Source: Ancylomarina subtilis (lineage in GTDB: Bacteria > Bacteroidota > Bacteroidia > Bacteroidales > Marinifilaceae). Taken from it: a DNA stretch of 64,000 bases. This document shows, piece after piece, positions 16,008 to 25,833 of the stretch. Made by a program: the position numbers and the translations under genes. The stretch is from assembly GCF_004217115.1 (NCBI RefSeq), contig NZ_SHKN01000001.1:623781-687780 (forward strand), written 5' to 3'. Positions within the stretch are counted from its first letter, which is position 1. Each line of letters starts with the position of its first letter. The notes under the pieces were generated by a model. The model ran no database searches, was not told the DNA's origin, and saw nothing but the letters and a program-made list of their open reading frames with translations.

Positions 16008-19000
16008 CTAGGATAAATAGTGGCTATAGGTATTGATATCCAATGTCTCCCGTGATTTTTTACAGAAAGAATAAATAAAAGCACTGGCTAATCTTGCATT
16101 GGTCACCAAAGGAACATTCAAGTCAATGGCGGCTCGTCTGATTTGATAATCATTATAAAGCTCATCTTCACTTAAATTCTTTGGAATATTAATAACAAAA
16201 TCAACCTCTTTGTTTCGGATTAAATCCAAGGCTGTTTTCTCACCCTTTTCATCCGGCCAGGCGACAGCTTCTATCTCAACATCGTTCTCAGAAAGGAATT
16301 TTGCAGTACCTCTGGTTCCGTATATTTTATAACCTTTATCTTGTAACATCAGCGTACTCTGAAGCAATTCAATCTTTGAGCGAATGGGTCCACTACTAAT
16401 CAGAACGGCCTTCTTCGGGATCCTATAACCCACTGAAAGCATTGACTTTAATATTGCATCGTAATAATCTGGCCCAATACAGCCCACTTCACCCGTTGAA
16501 GCCATATCAACACCCAAAACAGGATCCGCTTTTGATAGTCTGGAGAAAGAGAATTGTGAGGCTTTCACCCCAATATTTTCCAATTCAAACATAGAAGGCA
16601 TTTGTGTTGGAATCGTTCCATTCAGCATGGCTTTCATAGCTAATTCCACAAAATTGTAATCCATAACTTTCGATACAAATGGGAAACTACGACTGGCTCT
16701 CAAATTACATTCGATCACTTTTATATCGTTATCCTTTGCCAGAAGCTGCATATTAAATGGTCCTGTTATATTCAACGATTTTGCAATTTCTTTTGCAATC
16801 TTTCTAATTCGACGAATCGTCTCGAAATAAAGTTTTTGAGGTGGGAATACCAGAGTGGCATCTCCTGAGTGAACCCCAGCAAACTCAACATGTTCCGAAA
16901 TAGCATCAATCAAAACTTCACCATCTTTAGCCACACCATCAAACTCAATCTCTTTGGCTTGCTGAATAAACTCGCTAACCACAACTGGATATTGCTTGGA
17001 TACCTGTTTGGCCAGATTCAAGAAGTGTTCCAGTTCATTTTTATTGGATACCACATTCATAGCGGCTCCCGAAAGCACATAACTCGGACGAATCAGAACA
17101 GGGAATCCTACTTCATCAATAAAACTGTGGATGGCCTTAATACTTGTCAATTCTTCCCAACGAGGTTGGTCAATTTTCAAATCGTCAAGCATTGCAGAAA
17201 ACGTCTTTCTGTTTTCCGCCCTATCGATACTCTCAGGAGACGTTCCTAAAACCTCCACATCCGCTTTGTGCAGGCGCATCGAGAGATTATTGGGTATCTG
17301 ACCTCCTACTGATACCACAACGCCCTTAGGCTGCTCTAATTCGATAATATCAAGGACTCTTTCAAATGATAGTTCATCGAAGTACAGACGGTCACAAACA
17401 TCATAATCCGTACTAACCGTTTCAGGATTGTAGTTGATCATGACGGATCGGTAGCCTTCTTTCTTCACACCATTCAAAGCATTCACACTACACCAATCGA
17501 ATTCCACACTGGAACCAATACGATAAGCACCCGATCCTAAAACGATAACAGACTTATTGTCAATCTCATAAACCAAGTCATTTTCACTTCCACTATAAGT
17601 CAAATAAAGATAATTGGTTTGAGCTGGATATTCAGCAGCAAGCGTGTCAATTTGCTTCACAACCGGAACAATACCGAGTTTTTTACGGGCATTTCTCACC
17701 TGTAAAAGCTCAGTTTCCATATTGCCATCTTTCGGTTTTAAAACAAAACGTGCGATCTGAAAATCTGAGAAACCATAGACCTTAGCTTTTCTGAAGAGAG
17801 TCGTATCTAAAGCATCGACTTGATTAAACTTTTTAAGCTCCCATTTTAGCTTGCTGATATTCTCCAATTTGCTTAAGAACCATTTATCAATCGCTGTTAA
17901 ATCGTGAATTTGATTGACAGAGTAGCCCTTCTCAAAAGCCTGTGCGATAGCAAAAATTCGCATATCCGTTGGATTAGAGAGTTCCTGATCCACATCTTCA
18001 AACTTTGAGTGTGGATTACCAACGAAACCATGCATGCCCTGTCCGATCATTCTAAGCCCTTTCTGAATGGCCTCTTCAAAGTTTCGACCAATAGCCATCA
18101 CTTCGCCCACCGATTTCATACTGGAACCAATTTCCTTGGTTACCCCTTCGAACTTATTTAAATCCCAACGAGGGATTTTACACACCACATAGTCAAGAGC
18201 AGGCTCAAAACAAGCCGTTGTGGTCTTTGTCACCGCATTCTTCAAATCCTGAAGTGCATAACCCAAGCCCAGTTTTGCCGCTACAAAGGCTAAAGGATAA
18301 CCCGTTGCCTTTGAAGCTAATGCAGAAGAACGTGACAAACGAGCATTTACCTCGATCACACGATAATCCTCGGAATTTGGATCCAAAGCATACTGCACAT
18401 TACATTCTCCAACCACACCCATATGACGAATGATTTTCAGGGCAAGTGATCTGAGCTTGTGATATTCTGAGTTGGTTAGCGTCTGTGATGGTGCAATTAC
18501 AATACTCTCGCCGGTATGAATTCCAAGCGGATCGAAGTTTTCCATATTACAAACGGTAATGCAATTGTCGTAAGCGTCACGGACCACTTCATACTCAACC
18601 TCTTTCCATCCCTTCAGGGATTCTTCGACCAAAATCTGGGACGAATAGGATAAGGCATTTTCTGCCAGAGTTCTCAATTCATCCATATTGTTGCAGAATC
18701 CGGAACCTTGACCTCCAAGGGTAAAGGCAGCACGGACAATAATCGGAAAACCCAACTCTCCTGCCGCAGCTAAAGCATCGTCAATCGATTCTACAGCCAT
18801 GCTCTTTGGCGTTTTCACATCAATTTTGCGAAGTTCATTGGCAAATATCTCTCTATCTTCTGTTTTGATGATTGTTTCGATAGGCGTACCTAAAACCTTC
18901 AGGTTATATTTCTTAAGTGTTCCGGCATTAAAAAGCTCAATCCCGCAATTCAAGGCCGTTTGCCCTCCAAAAGCTAAAAGAATACCATCGGGCTTTTCTT

Positions 19001-19232
19001 TAAGAATCACTTGTTCGACAAAATAAGGGGTCACAGGTAAAAAATAAATTTCATCTGCAATCCCTTTGGATGTCTGTACTGTTGCGATATTGGGATTAAT
19101 CAAAACCGTTTTAATACCCTCCTCTTTCATGGCTTTTAAAGCCTGAGATCCAGAATAATCAAATTCACCCGCTTCACCAATCTTAAGCGCTCCTGAACCT
19201 AATACCAATACTTTCTTTATATTATGAGTCAT
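16008..19232 (-). CDS. carB: Carbamoyl-phosphate synthase large subunit
   Basis: Uses bicarbonate, ammonia from CarA and two ATP to make carbamoyl phosphate for arginine and pyrimidines. The 1074-residue length is standard. Two homologous ATP-grasp halves are visible: the first opens with KKVLVLGSGALKIGEAGEFDYSGSQA, the second with SVIVLGSGAYRIGSSVEFDWCSVNA. ATP-grasp ligands appear in VIEVNARLSRSSALASKATGYP and VIECNLRASRSFPFVSKVMD. An MGS-like allosteric domain closes the chain from about residue 940 (KKAVLISSGPIRSKIELLQ). It is the last gene of the operon, 50 bp after carA, and ends at a strong terminator. Confidence 0.97.
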   Translation of the reverse strand: MTHNIKKVLVLGSGALKIGEAGEFDYSGSQALKAMKEEGIKTVLINPNIATVQTSKGIADEIYFLPVTPYFVEQVILKEKPDGILLAFGGQTALNCGIELFNAGTLKKYNLKVLGTPIETIIKTEDREIFANELRKIDVKTPKSMAVESIDDALAAAGELGFPIIVRAAFTLGGQGSGFCNNMDELRTLAENALSYSSQILVEESLKGWKEVEYEVVRDAYDNCITVCNMENFDPLGIHTGESIVIAPSQTLTNSEYHKLRSLALKIIRHMGVVGECNVQYALDPNSEDYRVIEVNARLSRSSALASKATGYPLAFVAAKLGLGYALQDLKNAVTKTTTACFEPALDYVVCKIPRWDLNKFEGVTKEIGSSMKSVGEVMAIGRNFEEAIQKGLRMIGQGMHGFVGNPHSKFEDVDQELSNPTDMRIFAIAQAFEKGYSVNQIHDLTAIDKWFLSKLENISKLKWELKKFNQVDALDTTLFRKAKVYGFSDFQIARFVLKPKDGNMETELLQVRNARKKLGIVPVVKQIDTLAAEYPAQTNYLYLTYSGSENDLVYEIDNKSVIVLGSGAYRIGSSVEFDWCSVNALNGVKKEGYRSVMINYNPETVSTDYDVCDRLYFDELSFERVLDIIELEQPKGVVVSVGGQIPNNLSMRLHKADVEVLGTSPESIDRAENRKTFSAMLDDLKIDQPRWEELTSIKAIHSFIDEVGFPVLIRPSYVLSGAAMNVVSNKNELEHFLNLAKQVSKQYPVVVSEFIQQAKEIEFDGVAKDGEVLIDAISEHVEFAGVHSGDATLVFPPQKLYFETIRRIRKIAKEIAKSLNITGPFNMQLLAKDNDIKVIECNLRASRSFPFVSKVMDYNFVELAMKAMLNGTIPTQMPSMFELENIGVKASQFSFSRLSKADPVLGVDMASTGEVGCIGPDYYDAILKSMLSVGYRIPKKAVLISSGPIRSKIELLQSTLMLQDKGYKIYGTRGTAKFLSENDVEIEAVAWPDEKGEKTALDLIRNKEVDFVINIPKNLSEDELYNDYQIRRAAIDLNVPLVTNARLASAFIYSFCKKSRETLDINTYSHYLS

Positions 19233-19282
19233 ACTTTTCTGAGTTAATGTTAAGTCACTTTTTCCTTTAAATTTTCTCCTTT

Positions 19283-20371
19283 TTACTTTACTCTTTTATC
19301 CTTGTATTTTTCCATCATTTCGATGAAGTCATCAAACAAGAACTCAGTATCAGTCGGCCCACTTGAGGCTTCCGGATGGAACTGAGATGCAAAGAAAGGT
19401 TTACTTTTGTGCTTAATCCCCTCACAGGTATTATCATTAGCATTCTCAAACAAAACCTCCCAATCCGATGGCAATGTGTCCGTATTGATTGCATAACCAT
19501 GATTTTGAGAAGTGATAAAACAACGCTTGGTCCCATTTAATAGCACTGGCTGATTGTGAGATCTGTGACCATATTTCAATTTATAAGTATCTGCTCCGGC
19601 AGCTAAAGCCATCAGCTGTGTTCCCAAACAAATTCCCATAATAGGTCGATCCTGGCTAATAGCCGTTTTCACATGCTCAATCGCTTTGATGTTCAATTTT
19701 GGATCACCAGGGCCATTTGAAATAAACAAACCATCGTAATCTTCATTCGTAAAATCAAAATCGTAAGGCACACGGATAATCGTGGTATCCCGTTTCAGCA
19801 AACAACGGATGATGTTATTTTTAACCCCACAATCCAATAAAAGCACTTTATGTTTTCCATTGCCATAGCTCTTAATCTCTGTTGTGCTGACCTCAGAAAC
19901 CAAATGGCGGGAATTGGGATCCTCAAAAGGCAGATCCTGATCATCAAAAACAATCTTGGCCTTCATACTCCCCCCATTACGAAGCTTCTTTGTAAGTGCT
20001 CGTGTGTCTACGCCATAAATACCAGGAATCTTGTGCTCTTTCATCCAATCCGAAAGACTCAAACTTGCATTCCAATGGCTAAAATCCTCGGTGTAATCCG
20101 AAACGACAAAACCTGATAGTTGAATTTTCTCAGACTCGAAGTGACGAAACAAATCATCTTCTTTTCTGTCGCCGGGAACACCGTAATTCCCAATCAAAGG
20201 AAAGGTTGTTACCAAAATCTGTCCGCGATACGAAGGATCACTCAAACTTTCAGGATAACCCGTCATAGCTGTATTAAAGACCATTTCTCCGGCTACAGAT
20301 CCTTCATAACCAAAAGAAGTGCCCAGGTACTCACTACCATCTTCCAGTATTAACTTTGCTTGTTTCAACAT
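19283..20371 (-). CDS. carA: Carbamoyl-phosphate synthase small subunit (glutamine amidotransferase)
   Basis: Hydrolyses glutamine and channels ammonia to CarB. The 362-residue protein has the CPSase N-terminal domain (LILEDGSEYLGTSFGYEG, MTGYPESLSDPSYRGQILV) and a class I amidotransferase domain. The catalytic Cys lies in GICLGTQLMALAAGA and the His-Glu pair in FHPEASSGPTDTEFL. It sits 57 bp after argH and 50 bp before carB in the arginine operon, so the enzyme pair is likely tuned to arginine supply. Whether the genome has a second copy for pyrimidines cannot be seen here. Confidence 0.97.
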   Translation of the reverse strand: MLKQAKLILEDGSEYLGTSFGYEGSVAGEMVFNTAMTGYPESLSDPSYRGQILVTTFPLIGNYGVPGDRKEDDLFRHFESEKIQLSGFVVSDYTEDFSHWNASLSLSDWMKEHKIPGIYGVDTRALTKKLRNGGSMKAKIVFDDQDLPFEDPNSRHLVSEVSTTEIKSYGNGKHKVLLLDCGVKNNIIRCLLKRDTTIIRVPYDFDFTNEDYDGLFISNGPGDPKLNIKAIEHVKTAISQDRPIMGICLGTQLMALAAGADTYKLKYGHRSHNQPVLLNGTKRCFITSQNHGYAINTDTLPSDWEVLFENANDNTCEGIKHKSKPFFASQFHPEASSGPTDTEFLFDDFIEMMEKYKDKRVK

Positions 20372-20428
20372 AAATTGTAATTATATAATGGTTGTTATAA
20401 TATTTAAAATCAATCGTCTATTAAGATA

Positions 20429-21766
20429 CTAACTTCTCCCTAATAAATTTTGATATGCCTGATCGATCTTTTCGAAATTAAATGCCTCAAGTGTTTTTTC
20501 CAGTTTCGATTTGATTTGCGCATTGCATAAATTACCGATGCTTCCTTCATGTTGGTGTTTCAAATCACCTTCAAATTTGAATTTCCCCGATTCAACCAAA
20601 GCCCCAACTTCTTTATAAGCATCTCGAAATGGCACGCCTTTAAGCACCAACTCATTCACCATCTCAACGGTGAAGAGGTATTGGTATCTTTCGTCATCCA
20701 GCAAACTCTCATTAAGCTTAACATTCGACAACATGGTTTTAGTCATCTCTAAACATGAAATTAACTGATCGAAAGCCGGCATAAAAAACTCCTTAATCAA
20801 CTGATAATCTCTATGATAGCCTGAAGGTAAATTTGAACTCACAGACTGTATTTGTGTGGGTAATACTTGTAGCGAATTCGCTCTAGCTCTTACCAACTCA
20901 AACACATCAGGATTCTTCTTATGTGGCATAATGCTACTTCCGGTCGTAAACTCGTCAGCAAAACTGATAAAACCAAAATTTTGTGAGTTGTACAAGCAGG
21001 CATCCATCGCTAATTTTCCTATGGTGTAAGCTATATTCGACAGAGCAGATACAACTGCGAATTCCATTTTCCCCCTACCCATCTGAGCGTAGACCACGTT
21101 ATAGTTCAGATTTTCAAAACCCAACAAGTCAGTCGTCATCTGACGATTCAGTGGAAATGAGGAACCGTATCCGGCACCAGACCCCAATGGATTCTGATCA
21201 ACCATTTTAAAAGCGGCTTGCAACAAGCTCAAATCATCAGCTAACGCTTCGGCATAAGCCCCAAACCATAAACCAAATGAAGATGGCATGGCCACTTGCA
21301 AGTGCGTATAGCCTGGTATAAGAGCACCTTTATACTTTTCAGAGTTTTCGATTAACAAATCAAACAGAGCTTTGGCTTCGTTCACCACTTGTTCAATCTG
21401 ATGACGTGTAAACAGTTTCAAATCCAAAAGAACCTGATCGTTTCTTGAACGGCCTGAGTGTATCTTCTTTCCCACATCACCTAAAGTCTGTGTCAGAAGA
21501 TATTCGACTTGTGAGTGCACATCTTCAATGCCCTCTTCTATCTCAAAATCTCCCTTTTCAATGCCAGTAAATATCTTTTGCAATTCCTTTTCAACCAAAG
21601 CTAACTCCTCAGACTCCAACAAACCAATACTTGCCAACATCTTACAGTGTGCTAATGAACCCAACACATCAAAAGGAGCCAATTGCAAATCAAGCTCGCG
21701 ATCTTTCCCAACCGTAAAGTTTTCTACATTCTGATTCATCTTCGTGCCTTTATCCCAAAGTTTCAT
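20429..21766 (-). CDS. argH: Argininosuccinate lyase
   Basis: Splits argininosuccinate into arginine and fumarate, the last step of arginine synthesis. The 445-residue protein has the three conserved boxes of the fumarase/aspartase superfamily: DVHSQVEYLLTQ followed by GKKIHSGRSRNDQV, then the TGSSIMPHKKNPDVFELVRAR signature loop, which carries the catalytic Ser. The start MKLWDKG is the usual one for the family. It lies 22 bp after argE. Confidence 0.96.
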   Translation of the reverse strand: MKLWDKGTKMNQNVENFTVGKDRELDLQLAPFDVLGSLAHCKMLASIGLLESEELALVEKELQKIFTGIEKGDFEIEEGIEDVHSQVEYLLTQTLGDVGKKIHSGRSRNDQVLLDLKLFTRHQIEQVVNEAKALFDLLIENSEKYKGALIPGYTHLQVAMPSSFGLWFGAYAEALADDLSLLQAAFKMVDQNPLGSGAGYGSSFPLNRQMTTDLLGFENLNYNVVYAQMGRGKMEFAVVSALSNIAYTIGKLAMDACLYNSQNFGFISFADEFTTGSSIMPHKKNPDVFELVRARANSLQVLPTQIQSVSSNLPSGYHRDYQLIKEFFMPAFDQLISCLEMTKTMLSNVKLNESLLDDERYQYLFTVEMVNELVLKGVPFRDAYKEVGALVESGKFKFEGDLKHQHEGSIGNLCNAQIKSKLEKTLEAFNFEKIDQAYQNLLGRS

Positions 21767-21788
21767 ATCTGTGTCATTTTACGTTTAG

Positions 21789-22868
21789 TTATCCTTTTAT
21801 TTCAAGATCAAGTCCATTCAAAAGCTGGTAATAGATCTCAACACCTTCTTCTATTTCTGACAAATTGATGTATTCGTTAACCGTATGTGAACGAGCTGAA
21901 TCTCCTGGTCCAAATTTCAATGTTGGGAAGCCTTTCATAATGGCCTGATCTGATGTGGTTGGCGAGCCATAATAGCTTCTTCCTATTTTGATTCCGGCCT
22001 GAACAAGCGGGTGATTCAAATCGATGCCCGATGAATTCATTCTAAAGGATCTGGCTTTTACATCGCTTTCGGTTTGCTGATCAATCAATTTAAATAAATC
22101 CTGATTGCTGTAGTGTTCGTTACTTCTCACATCCACAACAAATCGGCAATTATCCGGCACCACATTGTGTTGACAACCGGCTTCAATTTGAGTCACCGTC
22201 ATTTTCACAGGGCCGAGTATATCCGATTCCTTATCAAATTTGTAGGTTTGAAACCATTGCAAATCCTTCATGGCTTTATCAATGGCATTCACCCCTTCAC
22301 CTCGGGCTGCATGCCCGGCAATGCCTTTGGTTTCAACATCCAAAACCATTAAACCCTTTTCGGCAATAGCCATCTGCATTAGCGTGGGTTCACCAACAAT
22401 TCCCAGGTCTATCTTCCCAATCGCATCCTGAATCAGTTCGAAACCATTCACACCCGAAATTTCTTCTTCGGCAGAAGCTGCAAAAACCAAATTATAGGCT
22501 TGTTCCTTTTCATCAAGAGCAAGAAAAGTAGCCATTAGTGAGCATAAGCAGCCACCCGCATCATTCGATCCAAGACCATAAAGTTTTCCATCTTCCACAT
22601 GAGCTTCAAAAGGATTCTTTGTCCAGGATGCAGAGGCATTGACCGTATCCAAATGAGAATTCAGTAACAATAAGGGTTTCCCTTCGGCATTGTGTTTGCC
22701 ATAAACCCAAATGTTATTCGCTTTTCTATTGGTTTGATAAGCCTTTGATTTTAGAATTGTTTCTATAAAATCAGCAGCATGATTTTCCTCTTTACTGTAT
22801 GATTGTATGCCAATTAACCCCTTAAGGCTTTCAATGGCAAGTGTTTTATATTTCTCTAAATTCATCAC
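21789..22868 (-). CDS. argE: M20-family N-acyl-ornithine/citrulline deacylase
   Basis: A 359-residue zinc peptidase of family M20 that removes the N-acyl group in arginine synthesis. Zinc-ligand motifs are LLLNSHLDTVNA (HxD), YGLGSNDAGGCLCS, and AASAEEEISGVNG (Glu pair), with a dimerisation domain in the middle and a final GPGDSARSHTVNEYI carrying the last His. Its start overlaps the argB stop by 4 bp. In Bacteroidota that use an N-acylornithine carbamoyltransferase the deacylase acts on N-acylcitrulline instead of acylornithine; which applies here depends on the transcarbamylase, which is not in this operon. Confidence 0.9.
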   Translation of the reverse strand: MMNLEKYKTLAIESLKGLIGIQSYSKEENHAADFIETILKSKAYQTNRKANNIWVYGKHNAEGKPLLLLNSHLDTVNASASWTKNPFEAHVEDGKLYGLGSNDAGGCLCSLMATFLALDEKEQAYNLVFAASAEEEISGVNGFELIQDAIGKIDLGIVGEPTLMQMAIAEKGLMVLDVETKGIAGHAARGEGVNAIDKAMKDLQWFQTYKFDKESDILGPVKMTVTQIEAGCQHNVVPDNCRFVVDVRSNEHYSNQDLFKLIDQQTESDVKARSFRMNSSGIDLNHPLVQAGIKIGRSYYGSPTTSDQAIMKGFPTLKFGPGDSARSHTVNEYINLSEIEEGVEIYYQLLNGLDLEIKG

Positions 22869-23644
22869 TTACAGGCTGTCAATTCGGTTCCACAATAGTC
22901 GTCACCCGACATTCTCAAAAGATCACCAATAAGCACGTCAACCCCTTTATTGAAAGCTCTGAAAGCATTTTCAGTCTTCGGTATCATGCCCTTGTTTATT
23001 GATCCATTCTCTTTCATTTCCTTATAGAGATTAAGGTCTAAACTCTTCAAAAAACTCGCATCATCATCAGGATGAGTTAAAACCCCGGGCTTTTCAAAGG
23101 AATAAATCAGTTTCACCTGATAATTCTCGCTCATTGCGATGGCAATTTCCGTAGCAATTGTATCCGCATTGGTGTTCAAGAGCTGTCCTTTCCCATCGTG
23201 TGTGATGGCTGATAGCACCAAGACCTTATTTTGCTCAATGAAATCTGATACAGCCTGTTTGTTAACCGCAACCACATCACCAACAAAACCATAATCGATA
23301 CTGGCATGCTGACGTTTTTCTGCTAAAATCAAGTTGTCGTCTGCACCACATAAACCAATTGCTTTTTGATTCAAAGCCTGTAGTCCCGCTACAATCTTTT
23401 TATTGATCCAACCGGCATACACCATACTGACCACCTTTAAAGTCTCTGCATTGGTTATTCGCCGTCCATCAATCATGGGGGATTCAATACCCAATTGTTT
23501 AGCCATATCTGTAGCCAATTTGCCACCTCCATGAACCAGAAGTTTAGCCCCTTTTATCTTCGAAAAGGCTTCAAGACTGGCTGACAACTTTCTTTCATCA
23601 TCAATCAGATTGCCTCCAATTTTTACTAGCGTTAGTTCTTTCAT
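22865..23644 (-). CDS. argB: Acetylglutamate kinase
   Basis: Phosphorylates N-acylglutamate. The 259-residue amino-acid kinase has LVKIGGNLID at the start, LLVHGGGKLATDMAKQLGI, and late LNTNADTIATEIAIAM for substrate and nucleotide binding. At 259 residues it is the short form, lacking the N-terminal helix that lets long forms bind arginine for feedback inhibition. Attenuation could therefore be the main arginine-sensing control; that link is inference. It is 2 bp after argD and overlaps argE. Confidence 0.95.
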   Translation of the reverse strand: MKELTLVKIGGNLIDDERKLSASLEAFSKIKGAKLLVHGGGKLATDMAKQLGIESPMIDGRRITNAETLKVVSMVYAGWINKKIVAGLQALNQKAIGLCGADDNLILAEKRQHASIDYGFVGDVVAVNKQAVSDFIEQNKVLVLSAITHDGKGQLLNTNADTIATEIAIAMSENYQVKLIYSFEKPGVLTHPDDDASFLKSLDLNLYKEMKENGSINKGMIPKTENAFRAFNKGVDVLIGDLLRMSGDDYCGTELTACK

Positions 23645-23646
23645 CT

Positions 23647-24774
23647 CTATTGCTTTTTGATTAGGGATGAAAACTCACTAATAAAGGTTTCGGCCTCTGC
23701 CAGTGTAAGCGTTAAAGGCGGTAGCAATCTTAAGGTCTTTTTCCCTGATGCGCCCGTGAAATAGCCTTTCTCAAAAAGTAAAGCCGACTTTATCTCAGCC
23801 ATATTTTCCAAATCAACACCCATCATCAAACCCTTGGCTCTTACAGCTTTCTCTCCCATAAGCTTTATAAGTTCATTTGCCAAATACTGCCCCACTTTGG
23901 CCGCATTCTCAATCAGTTTTTCTTCTTTCATCACTTCCAAAACAGCGATTCCTGCCGCACAAGCCAGATGGTTGCCACCAAATGTGGTTCCCAAAAGTCC
24001 TGATTTCCCTTCAATTTTAGGATGAATCAGCACACCAGCAAGAGGAAATCCATTCCCCATCCCCTTAGCAGTTGTAATGATATCGGCTTTGATATCTGAG
24101 TGCTGGTGTGCAAAAAACATCCCTGTTCTTCCATAACCCGATTGAATCTCATCGAGAATCAATAGGGCGCCATATTTTTGACAAAGACTTTCCGCCTCCT
24201 TTAAAAACTTAGTCTCGGGTATGACAACGCCATTAACCCCCTGTATGCCTTCCACAATAAAAGCTGCAACATCGCCCTTTTCAAGCTCCTTTTTTAAAGC
24301 CTCCGTATCGTTCATCTCTATAAAAACCACCTCGTGCTTGGCATTATAGCTTGAAGCCAGCTTGGCATTATCTGTCACCGCAAGAGCGCCGCCGGTTCTT
24401 CCATGAAAAGCGCCTTTGATGGCGATGACCTTTGATTTCCCTGTATGGAAAGCGGCTAATTTCAAGGCATTCTCATTGGCTTCTGCTCCTGAGTTGCACA
24501 AAAACAGATTGTAATCGGTATAACCCGAAAGCTCACCCAGTTTCTCTGCCAATTGATCCTGCAGTTTGTTCTCAACCACATTGGAATAGAAACCCAGACA
24601 TCTTATCTGATTTTCGAGACGAAACAGGTAATGTGGATGAGAATGGCCGATAGAAATCACACCATGTCCCCCATAAAAATCTTTGTATTCTTTTCCCTCC
24701 GCATCGGCGAGCGTAATGCCCTCACCTGATAGCAGGTTGATATCGTATTTTGTATATGTATTGAATAATTGCAT
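23647..24774 (-). CDS. argD: Acetylornithine aminotransferase
   Basis: A 375-residue class III PLP-dependent aminotransferase converting N-acylglutamate semialdehyde to N-acylornithine. Visible are FLCNSGAEANENALKLA (phosphate binding), FHGRTGGALAVT, the cofactor Asp in LILDEIQSGYGRTG, and the Schiff-base Lys in TTAKGMGNGFPLAG. It lies about 90 bp after argC and 2 bp before argB. In many Bacteroidota an acylornithine carbamoyltransferase gene lies at this point of the operon; here the intergenic distance leaves no room for one. Confidence 0.95.
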   Translation of the reverse strand: MQLFNTYTKYDINLLSGEGITLADAEGKEYKDFYGGHGVISIGHSHPHYLFRLENQIRCLGFYSNVVENKLQDQLAEKLGELSGYTDYNLFLCNSGAEANENALKLAAFHTGKSKVIAIKGAFHGRTGGALAVTDNAKLASSYNAKHEVVFIEMNDTEALKKELEKGDVAAFIVEGIQGVNGVVIPETKFLKEAESLCQKYGALLILDEIQSGYGRTGMFFAHQHSDIKADIITTAKGMGNGFPLAGVLIHPKIEGKSGLLGTTFGGNHLACAAGIAVLEVMKEEKLIENAAKVGQYLANELIKLMGEKAVRAKGLMMGVDLENMAEIKSALLFEKGYFTGASGKKTLRLLPPLTLTLAEAETFISEFSSLIKKQ

Positions 24775-24866
24775 TGTAAACTATATTTAGAAATTGAGAC
24801 AGATGAATTAGAAATTTGAATGGCGTAGAAATCTCTAATCACCCATCTCAACTCAAAATTCATAAA

Positions 24867-25832
24867 TTAAAAAGCGACTGGTTTCAGTCTTAAACCCGCA
24901 TCTTCAGGCAATCCAAATAGGATGTTCATATTCTGTACAGCCTGTCCCGAAGCTCCTTTCAACAAATTATCAATCGTTGAAACGATCAAGAGCTTATCAC
25001 CGTGTTTCTCCAAATGCAAAATGCACTTGTTGGTATTCACCGCTTGCTTCACATCGGTATTCACATCACTGATCACCACAAAAGGATGATCCTGATAATA
25101 GTTCTGATAATGAACCATGGCTTCGATAAGACTCCAATGACATTGGGTATAAACCGATGCTAAAATTCCTCGGGAGAAATTCCCCCGAACCGGGATAAAA
25201 TTTACCGCTTGCTTAAAACTATTCTGTAATTTACAAAGACTCTCTTCAATCTCAGCTAAGTGTTGGTGTTCAAATGCTTTATAAAGTGACACATTATTAT
25301 TCTTCCACGAAAAATGAGACGTTTCAGTAGGTGCCTGACCGGCTCCTGTCGAACCTGTAATGGCGGTTACATGCACGTCGTCGTTTAAAGCCTGATGTTT
25401 GGCCAAGGGCAATAATGCCAACTCAATTGCAGTCGCAAAACAACCTGGATTTGCAATGTATTTGGCCTTTGCAATCGCTTCTTTATTCATTTCCGGCAGG
25501 CCATAGACAAACGCATGGGCCTTGCTTTCTAATCTGAAGTCCATACTCAAATCGATGACCTTTAGATTTTCCGGCAGTTTGTTCTTTTCAAAAAAGCTTT
25601 TGCTCTGACCATGCCCCGAGCAAAGAAAAATAACATCTACCGCCTCAAAATTGGCCGATGTAAAATTCAAATAACATTCGCCTAATAAGTCTTTGTGCAC
25701 CTTACTGATGGCCTGCCCATTATGACTACTACTCTGCACAAAAACAATCTCTGCCTCGGGATGCCAAAGTAAGAGTCTCAACAACTCACCTGCGGTATAT
25801 CCCGCTCCTCCTATGATTCCAATTTTAATCAT
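24867..25832 (-). CDS. argC: N-acetyl-gamma-glutamyl-phosphate reductase
   Basis: NADPH-dependent reduction of N-acylglutamyl phosphate to the semialdehyde. The 321-residue protein opens with MIKIGIIGGAGYTAGELLRLLLWHP (dinucleotide fold) and has the catalytic Cys in YIANPGCFATAIELALLPL. I chose the ATG at 25832, one base after the argG stop; the ATG at 25844 would overlap argG and add four residues before the beta strand. It is the third gene of the operon. Confidence 0.95.
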   Translation of the reverse strand: MIKIGIIGGAGYTAGELLRLLLWHPEAEIVFVQSSSHNGQAISKVHKDLLGECYLNFTSANFEAVDVIFLCSGHGQSKSFFEKNKLPENLKVIDLSMDFRLESKAHAFVYGLPEMNKEAIAKAKYIANPGCFATAIELALLPLAKHQALNDDVHVTAITGSTGAGQAPTETSHFSWKNNNVSLYKAFEHQHLAEIEESLCKLQNSFKQAVNFIPVRGNFSRGILASVYTQCHWSLIEAMVHYQNYYQDHPFVVISDVNTDVKQAVNTNKCILHLEKHGDKLLIVSTIDNLLKGASGQAVQNMNILFGLPEDAGLRLKPVAF

Positions 25833-25833
25833 C

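Noticed and set aside
24657-24863. 68-codon minus-strand ORF between argD and argC
   Set aside because: Most of it overlaps the argD start in another frame; composition is not protein-like and it would interrupt a compact operon.
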